Assembly (NCBI GenBank): GCA_036873135.1
Contig: JAPTYO010000017.1
Coordinates: 4,340,001-4,404,000, forward strand
Length of the DNA: 64,000 nucleotides
Direction of reading: 5' to 3'
Source: Clarkia xantiana subsp. parviflora
Lineage: Eukaryota; Streptophyta; Magnoliopsida; Myrtales; Onagraceae
The stretch's first letter is position 1. Every line of letters begins with the position of its first letter. The notes under the pieces are model-generated. The model saw only the letters and a program-made list of their open reading frames with translations. It searched no databases and was not told the DNA's origin. Shown here piece by piece: positions 56,687-64,000 of this stretch. The position numbers and the translations under genes were made by a program.

Positions 56687-57508
56687 TGTTGGGATTCAAA
56701 TGATGTGGCCTTGAACTTCTAGTAGTGGACTTCGAGGTCTCGCCGGGAGCTAACTTTTTTTAGCTATCTTTCTCAACCTCTCGGGTAATTAGTTTCCTTT
56801 AGGAGCTTTGTGCTAGGCGAGGACCTGAAAAGGGGTGGGGATGTCCCCTGATTTCACTCTGAAGCTTAAGTCAGTAATGGATTTAGAAAGAGTATTATCA
56901 AGTATGAGAATCAAGATTCTAAAACATACATAATGTTCCCCTATTTATAGGGAGAGATTACCAACTTTAAATGGCGTCTACCCTCTTGGGAGGGTTTCTG
57001 TCCAGAGTCGGCTAGAGCAGGTCGCCACCTGTCCCTTTCCTTAAGAGAAGGGTTTCTTCAGTGGTGTTTTGGCTATCGACTCTACTCGTACCTTAATAGG
57101 AGAGCCTTGAGTGATTTAGTCGCCTTCTTTTGCTAGTCGTTCTTCAAAAGTCAACTTCTTCATATATAGTCGTCGACCATTTGTCATTGCCTTGTCGTTC
57201 TGAACAGAAATGGCCGACGACTTTTCTTTAGTCTCGCCTTTAAATATATTCTCCTTCATACTATTCTATCCTTTTAATCGTAACCCAACACTTGCCCCCG
57301 AGACTTAAGTCGTCAACTTCATTCATGAAGAGGAGGTCTTGAGTCGAGTATCACCTCAAGGATCTATTGGCAAGATTCGGTATCCAATTTGGCCATCAGT
57401 TTGCAAACTTCTGATTTTTGGGGTTGAGGCAGGTGTCTTTAGTCGATACATGGCCCTCGGCTAATGAATTTTGACAGTTGGGTGATTTCGGAGAAGCTCA
57501 AGAGTCGT
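56687..57508 (-). mobile_element. Gypsy-type element E, 3' end only
   Basis: TGTTGGGATT (56687) to ACCCAACA (57290) is a complete 604-bp LTR. The polypurine tract on the minus strand adjoins at 57291, so this is the 3' LTR of a minus-strand element inserted in D. Its interior is cut at 57508 by B'. The rest is outside the window. The LTR has a minus-strand TATA box (56942-56949) and an aggtcgccacctg motif like those of element F's LTR. Confidence 0.75.
57291..57302 (-). other. Polypurine tract of element E
   Basis: On the minus strand ctcgggggcaag abuts the LTR. Confidence 0.75.
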
Positions 57509-58138
57509 TGTTGAGGTCGATTCCACTTGGGACACCTCGGGCTACTCTTCACGGCGATCCTCGATCCCCGAACTGACTTTGGCTTCTACCTCGATCTTCT
57601 ATACGCCAGGTCCTGCAGAATGGGCAATAACCAGCATGGAGAGGGGGGTGGCGCTGGTTGAGCCCTCTTCGATGCTAAAGTCAGGATCTTTGAGAGAGAA
57701 AATGAGTAGAGAGAGGTCAGAGCGCAAATAGCCAATTCTGGAGAGTTTCGAGTTAACTTATTAAATGGGAGGTCTAGGTCCCTATTTATAGGAAACCTGA
57801 GAACCGTACCCGATTTTACGCGGTTCGATGTCGGTTTACAGGAAAACGCTTACCGACATCGAGGTTGGCTATGTGCGCACTAACTTCTCATACTTAGTAA
57901 AAATAGGGGTAAGCGCGCAGTATTAGTCGGCAGTCCGAACCATGTCGACATCCGACATGGTCCGGATTGCTGAGGCAATCCGGACTTGGTCCGGGCAATC
58001 CGGATGTCCCGGTCCGGGTGCGGCATGCATCCGGACCGTTTTGACTCGGGGTGACTACGGTAAGATCCGTTTGTGGTTCTGGCGTGTTTGCGAGGTCCGA
58101 AACGTAAATACGAACCTGAATTGGACAGATATCCAACA
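57509..58138 (-). repeat. 3' LTR of element B' (630 bp)
   Basis: The minus strand starts TGTTGGATATCTGTCC and ends GACCTCAACA. TATA box at 57783-57790 (minus); a variant of the shared motif (gactttagcatcgaagaggg, minus) at 57663-57682. It holds ccggattgc-type repeats at about 57940-58015, as in B. Confidence 0.82.
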
Positions 58139-58155
58139 CTTGCCCCCGAGTCAAG
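58139..58155 (-). other. Polypurine tract of element B'
   Basis: On the minus strand cttgactcgggggcaag adjoins the LTR. B has ctcgggggtaaa in this place. Confidence 0.8.
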
Positions 58156-60327
58156 TAGCGGTTCAAAACTCATACTTGACTCTATTTAAGATAGGATATT
58201 CGTCCAATTTAGGTTCGGCACTGACCTCAGGGGTGGCCTGTTTGTCAATCGAATGCGCGGAGCACAAATTCGTCCATCTTTATTTTTTCGATGAACGTCC
58301 ATAATCTGTTCACGGGGTTAGTGTAACAGACGGTATACATGTAACAACGAGCAATTAACGACTTATTCGTAATAACACGCAATAAGCGAAATACTTGTAA
58401 TAATAAATAATCATGCAACGCGGTGTCATCATGGTACGTGACGTAAACGTGCAACATGATGTTAACATGGAGATGACAACATAGCACATGGATGACGTAA
58501 TTGTGCAATAAGCAAAATACTTAGAGCAATATGAAATTGAAGAGCATGCTTGTCAACATGAAGCATGATGTAAACATAGAATATGATGTTAGCATGTAAC
58601 ACGATGTAAAACATGCAATATGATGTAAACATACAATTCATACTTAGATTATAAAAATAATAATGTAGCAATCATAAATTAGAATCATGCACATATAAAA
58701 AATAATATCATGCATTATAGCCTATGTGTATGCAACATGCGATGATAATTGTACGTAGCTCATCATGCAACATTAAGAAGCATGTATTTAATGTAAGCAT
58801 AGGAGAGATGTAAACATGCTCATACATGATGCTAGGGACTTGTGCGAAAATAGATATGAGTTTAGTCCTTAGCACATGATGTAGACACTATTAGTGAAAA
58901 TTAGGAGAGATAGTAGTCATTAGCTTATATCCTCCCTAGATAGTTTTCCATGAAGCTCTCATTGCTTGTTGAAGAAGGGGCTTATGGAGGTGTAAATTTG
59001 GAGTAGTCACATCATACTTGACATCAATTAAATTCCGACCAAGCTTGAGGTGGAAGTCGACAACGCGTGGTGTGAAGAACGGCGGCGTGTGCGGCATTCC
59101 TGGGCGGCGCGTGGAGCTTTGGTGACAGCGTGTGACAATTCGGACTTGCTTCGTGTTGGTGAGTCTGATTCCGTACATGGATTGACATTTTGTGACTTCG
59201 TTTGACCTTGATTCAGTCTTGAAATCACTATGTGCTTAGTCACCTTATCGTGCATACAAGGTGTTTGATGAAATGCATTAGAATACTTAGCCCCAAATCG
59301 GCCAAAAATTTTCTAAGTGCTGAAAATTTTAGAAAAGTGCAAATGAATCGTTACAGTTCCCTTATGCATAGTATTCATCGGCGACATGTTGCTCCATGCC
59401 TTAGCCGTTGTTTTTAGTATGCTTGATGTTGACGATCGGTAGTTGTTCGTACATGGTCGTCAATGGTTGTATGTTGGTAGTGATGTCTTAGGCAATGTAT
59501 GTTGAGTATCATGTATTGATCGTCGGTCGTTGTCTGCAAATATGCTAAAACACTTAGAAAATATTTCAATAATATCTAGTGCTTGTTACCGTTGATGTCG
59601 TCATATGATTCTTGTCGACCGCCGGCATAGAGACACTTAGAAAATATTTCGTAGTAGTTGATGTTTGCCACTTGATGTACGTTATTCGTCATCATGCTAG
59701 TTTACTTGGAGAATGCTCCTAGATAGTTGATTTCATGCCGCTTGTTGATTTTTGACATCAAGGAAATACTTAGACAATATTTTCTGACGGTTGATTTCTT
59801 GTCGCATATAGTCCCATGTTGTAAGCGAAATATTTAGAAAATATTTTAGCCATATTTTGTTGCATGCCGACACCTTGTCGTACGTATATATTTGATGGTA
59901 TACTGACAGCTTGTTGTATGTCCACACGTAGTAGCATGTTGACACTTAGTAGGATGTCGATACTTAATAGTATGCTGACACTTAGTAGCATGCTGACAGC
60001 TTGCGATATGCTGACTGTCATCCTGAGCAAAACACTTAGAAAATATTTCGACCTTATAATCATGTATGTTACGAGCATGAGCTTCATGTCGACATGTAAG
60101 TCAATGAGTTGAGAGGTTTACCCCCCTTGCATGATAGTTGTAACTTGTTGCACGAAGACTATTAAGTCATTGCGTACATAGTTATCTCACATGGAGCGTT
60201 CATTGCATAGATGTTTGCATAAGTGTTTGGTGTGTGCTTGTGCACTGATTGGATTGTCGGTTGTATTTTTCAGGATACCACACCTCGCTGTCATCTTCGT
60301 GTACTTAGCCTTTTCACAGCTGTTAAT
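58156..60327. other. Element B' region between polypurine tract and antisense gene
   Basis: No gene. The word cttagaaaatattt recurs about five times at 59560-60050. Its reverse complement recurs in element B at 45400-46215. A candidate intron acceptor (tttttcag, near 60272) precedes the antisense ATG and could end a 5' UTR intron. Confidence 0.55.
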
Positions 60328-62731
60328 ATGAGTAAGTCTTTTATCCCCATTCCGAAAGTGAGACTATGTTCGGATACCGATGATGAGCTGGATGTCGACA
60401 TAGTCGAACCGGATGTCGACGTTGTCGAGTCGTTGGGCGCTATACCGGGTGTGGAGGCCGAAGTCGTCGTAAAACCTCATGTTTTCCCCAAAGTCATAAA
60501 GGTTAAGGAAACAGGTGTGAGTTACTTCACCAACAAGATTGATGAAGCTATGTTCGACTTATATGCATCTTGTTGCGGACTTGATCCGGTGCTGGAACGT
60601 ATACTGCCTTACGACGTGTTCCCCGGCGTCAAACAGGGGCAAGTCACCGTACCTCCCGATGACTTGACTGCAGTTTAAACTTCACATATTAGGGAAGGCT
60701 TGCGCTTTCCTTATGTCCCGATTTGATAGACCTTTGTCGTTACTATCGAATCACACCCTTTTATCTTTCTCCCGCTGGCTTTCGAGTGTGGAGTTGCTTC
60801 CGGGTACTATTTCATAGGCAGTCTTGGCACTATTCCACTACCCTTTTCTGCTGTTTCTATCACATGTTGTGTCCAGACATGACGGGACTATGCGGTATGA
60901 AGATGCGTTGGCCCAACTTGCAAGACAAGGGTTTCAAGCAACTTAGGCTTTGGGACGCCGAGTGGGATTATAGACAGCGACTAGCTGCTCCGGCTGATCG
61001 CTCGGGTCCTCATTGGCGACATCATTTTTTCTTCGTGTGCGATGTTGGCACAAATTGGGAAGTTGAGAAAGTCGAGAAGGCTGATCATGCTCCTATCTTC
61101 TCCGAGCTTTCTTCGGATGATAAGGAGACTGTAAAGGTTATTTATCGATGTCAGCAAGAGCGCAGTTTCCGTTGTCTACTACGCGCTTCAGCGCAAGAGT
61201 TGATTGATGCCAGGATTTTCATACTTTCTTCGGACGATTTGGTATGTTGATAATCTTTATAACTTGTATCATGTTGCAATTTAGGTCGAACTGATGGAAA
61301 AAGCTCGTCCTTGCAGACAACTGATGTTCGTGGTAACCCGCCTGTCGGACGGCGTGCTCGTACTACTGCCCCCGCTATTCCTAGACCTTCCGAACATGAT
61401 CGCGATAAGGGAATTACAAGTAAGACACCTTCTTGCATCCTCTTTGGACTTGTTAATTTTCCATGTTTTGTTGTCTTCATGTTGCTTTCATTTTCAGGTC
61501 ACTCTGTACTTGTGACTGTACGCGTTGTTGCCGCACCCGTCACTAGCGCTCTTCCCAAGAGGTCCGCCACAGGGGCGCGTCACTCGAGTGATCCCAAGCG
61601 CTCTAAACCGAGTGTGATTGTTCCAACTCCTTCTTGTGATAAAGGAAAGAGACTCGAGAGTCGCACGGTGGCGCCTTCTGCCCCCCGGTCGAGGGACCGG
61701 CCCGAGGAGGAGCGTTCCTCTCATCGAGGTACATGTTGTTTACTTCGACATGTTTCTTTTACTTAGTATTTTTCGCTAACATCTTCTTTGTTTTATATTG
61801 ACTTTATTGCAGCACTTCCAGGCATCAAGCGTGATGACTTGATCCTATCTGACGGGATAGATGTATCTGGAGAAGATTGGTCACCTTTCTCCACTGACGG
61901 TCTTCACTTTCGGAAGGATTCCAAGCTAAGCACACCGGCAGTCGGGGTGCGAGTGCTTCAAAGGTGCGTTCCTCCTGGCGATCATGACGTTAAGCCATCC
62001 ACTGACGAGGAAGCACAAGCGTATGTTGAGAGTAGCTTGGCTGAATTTGCACCGGTAATCATTGCTTTAACTTCTATGTTCGCATGCTGTAAGCATATGC
62101 CTTGCATTGATCGTCTTGTTGTTTGGTTTGTTGTACTTAGGCTATTTCAAGGATGATTAACATGTCATCCTTTGGGTTGGAGCTTGTGAGCGAGAAGAGG
62201 GCTGCTGTCAAGAAGAGCAATGCAGTTACTCGCGAGCTTGCAAAGTCCGAGGAGGATGTGCAAAACTTGAACTCGAAGGTTGCTGATTTTGATACGCGCA
62301 TTGGTTCTCGTCGCGCCCATGTTGAGCAACTTGAGGCTGAGATTGCTGCTATCAAGCAGCGAATTGCAGAGAGTAGTAGCGCCCATGATGTCGTGCTTGC
62401 TTCTATACGTGAGGAAGCACATAAAGCAGGAGTTGAGAAGGGACTTGTCGAGTATCCTAGCACCCTTGCCCATGCTGAGTCCGTCCTTGCTGCCGCCAAT
62501 GCGAAGTCATCATCTATGATTGATGAGTTTGCCAAAGATTATATTGGCAGAGTACGCACGCTTGCCCCCGTCTTTCCGTTCGACAAGTTAGGTCCTTATT
62601 CTTCTTTTGCTGTTAACCATGTTGCGGATTTACAGCGTAAGGAAGCTGAAGAGGCTTCTCTCTTCGTGATCTTTGGATATGGTAATGATGATATTGCACT
62701 TGATGTTGACTTCATGAAGATGTTGTCTTAG
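60328..62731 (+). pseudogene. Antisense accessory gene of element B' (multi-exon)
   Basis: It starts ATG 60328 (MSKSFIPIPKVRL). An acidic N-terminal region is followed by the same domain as in element 2's gene: GLRFPYVP, LCRYYRITPFYLSPAGFRVW, then WRHHFFFVCD. A TAA at 60676-60678 and a frameshift near 60720 break it. Introns with good GT-AG borders and consistent phase: 61242-61316, 61420-61497, 61729-61812 and 62055-62140. Then comes a basic/Ser region (PKRSATGARHSSDPKRSK). The last exon codes ~197 residues with a coiled coil (ELVSEKRAAVKKS, VEQLEAEIAAIKQRI), ending at TAG 62729. Exon order, domain order and at least two intron positions correspond to element 2. It is inferred to be a nuclear accessory protein of unknown role. 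Confidence 0.72.
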
Positions 62732-64000
62732 TCTTTTGGAGATGATGTTATCTCCTGGATAGTATCACGTTGTTTGCTTTCAGCATGTTGAACCCTTTGT
62801 GAACGGGTTGACGTCATGTTGAGGCTTTTGTCCCCACCTTTGTTTATGCGTTTGCTTGCATAATATTTCGTCACTTGGACCTTTTTTCAATAATAATAAA
62901 CATGTGATAACTTGCTAGTAATATTTCATACCTTGAGTTATCTACGTTGTCTGTATGTGTTGGACTTGCATGGTAAGATTGATCTCCTTGTTATAATGGA
63001 TAAACATCCAATGTTGTGACTTGCGCAATGCAGGGTGTTATTAGCGCCCCTCTTGAAAAAATTTCCAAGTCATGGCATGATATGTACACTTGGTACTTGT
63101 AGCATTATAGATAGTAATGTACTCGGCTCGGACACTTGGCACTTGACATGTAGCAGTGTCGTCTTGACGAAGCAAGACTTAAGTTTATACCGTCTCTTAG
63201 TTCCACTCTAAGGCGACGTTGTACAAGACTCGACTTGTAAGTTTAATGAGTTTTCAAAAAGGGTGCGTTCCTGCTAGCGTTTTTGAGTGAAGCCTGCCCA
63301 CTTAAGGATAGGTCTTCATTATGTCAGCATCCTTAAGAGGATATGAATAGTTTGAGTATACATGAAGATATCCTATCAAGGAATGTATCTTCATGGCGTA
63401 TGGACCCTTAAGAGGGATGTACATACTTTTTAGATGTGTGGGGTTGTCGTCTAATAAGAGGACTTCCGCCACAATGGGATGATCAGTCCCACCTAAGTGC
63501 CACATCCTGGTTTGTATGCAGGGAATGGCTATGAACATGAGGATTTACCTCTAAGAGGATTTCACAGCATGCCATTTTTTAGAAGTAAGCATGGGGTTTG
63601 CCCTTGCAAAGAGGATGTCGCGGCATGCTACTTTTAATAGTAAATCTTGGTGTTTATCCAAGATATAGCTTGTTGACGCATTTAGAATAGCCGTCATTTT
63701 GAGTAGAGAATTTTTATAAGTCCCTTTTTGTAGATAATCCGCAAGTTGTCATTGCGACATATAAGTTGACTGTGCACATAGCGCGATGGCTTTGTGTTGC
63801 CGACATCTTCTTGAGATAGACGCCGTTATAGATGGAGAAATAAACACCTTGTTGGTGTAGATAATAGATATGTTGGCGTTGTATGCCATAAGTTCCTTGT
63901 GACACATAGTGTGTAGCTTGTATTGTTGATAATAATCTTCTTAATGCTGCATAATATAAGTTGCATAGGATATGACTTGATTTTTTTTAATGAGTATATG
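62732..64000. other. Element B' spacer, to window edge
   Basis: No gene. Segments around 63120-63250 match, in reverse, element B near 42650-43260 (acaagactcgacttgta, accgtctcttagttcc). That supports the family link and orientation. Confidence 0.6.

Larger units (their letters stand above)
57509..64000 (-). mobile_element. Element B' (B family), 3' part, runs off the window
   Basis: The 3' LTR (57509-58138), polypurine tract, 2.1-kb non-coding region, antisense gene (plus strand) and spacer are visible. Coding gag/pol, if any, lies beyond 64000. The candidate left target site is gtcgt (57504-57508). The LTR start, RC TGTTGGATATCTG, and several interior segments match element B, which lacks the antisense gene at the corresponding place. 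Confidence 0.8.

Noticed and set aside
61242..61284. 43-base intron ending at the first tag in the B' antisense gene
   Set aside because: Very short for a plant intron, and the frame after it does not continue as well as with the acceptor at 61315-61316 (75 bases).

Overview
This window is repeat-dense nuclear DNA from a flowering plant. Every recognisable coding region is transposon-derived: Ty3/gypsy elements of the Tat type (two RNase H domains, no chromodomain), Ty1/copia elements primed by initiator tRNA-Met, one 5'-truncated L1-type LINE and one small foldback MITE. I found no convincing host gene, tRNA, rRNA or bacterial feature. The species cannot be named from the sequence.

Layout. 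1-3090 holds AT-rich flank and a decayed minus-strand LINE. A ~180-bp MITE (arms 4082-4159 and 13107-13206) is split by Tat element 1 (4160-13101, +, duplicated site CTAGG). From about 13.7 kb to the right edge there is one nested stack. Tat-type element F (to 15849, +) is cut by copia element D (15850 onward, +). D's 5' LTR is cut by copia element C (16289-54050, +). C's gag is cut by Tat-related element B (19037-48517, +). B is cut by Tat element 2 inside its 5' LTR (19667-31023, -, site ACGTC) and by Tat element 3 inside its gag region (32382-40995, -, site GTCAG). Right of D's gag lies the 3' end of element E (from 56687, -), itself cut by B' (57509 to the edge, -), a second member of the B family. 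The host reading frames and LTRs rejoin across each insertion, which proves the order.

Function. Elements 1, 2 and 3 each carried gag, DGGS-type protease, RT, gypsy RNase H, a second RNase H and an HHCC/DDE integrase. All three are now broken by stops and frameshifts. B has rearranged gag pieces and no pol, so it can only have moved with enzymes supplied in trans.

The most interesting feature is an accessory gene running antisense to gag-pol, between the integrase and the 3' LTR. In elements 1-3 it has its own TATA box, starts ATG-TCT-G and has a GT-AG intron directly after that. It is long in element 2 (20907-23610) and present as a multi-exon homologue in B' (60328-62731). Elements 1 and 3 share a short internally deleted form that is still open (103 and 91 codons), although gag-pol beside it is wrecked. 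This resembles the antisense accessory ORFs reported for some Tat-lineage elements such as Grande, but the splicing and the shared short form deserve a closer look.
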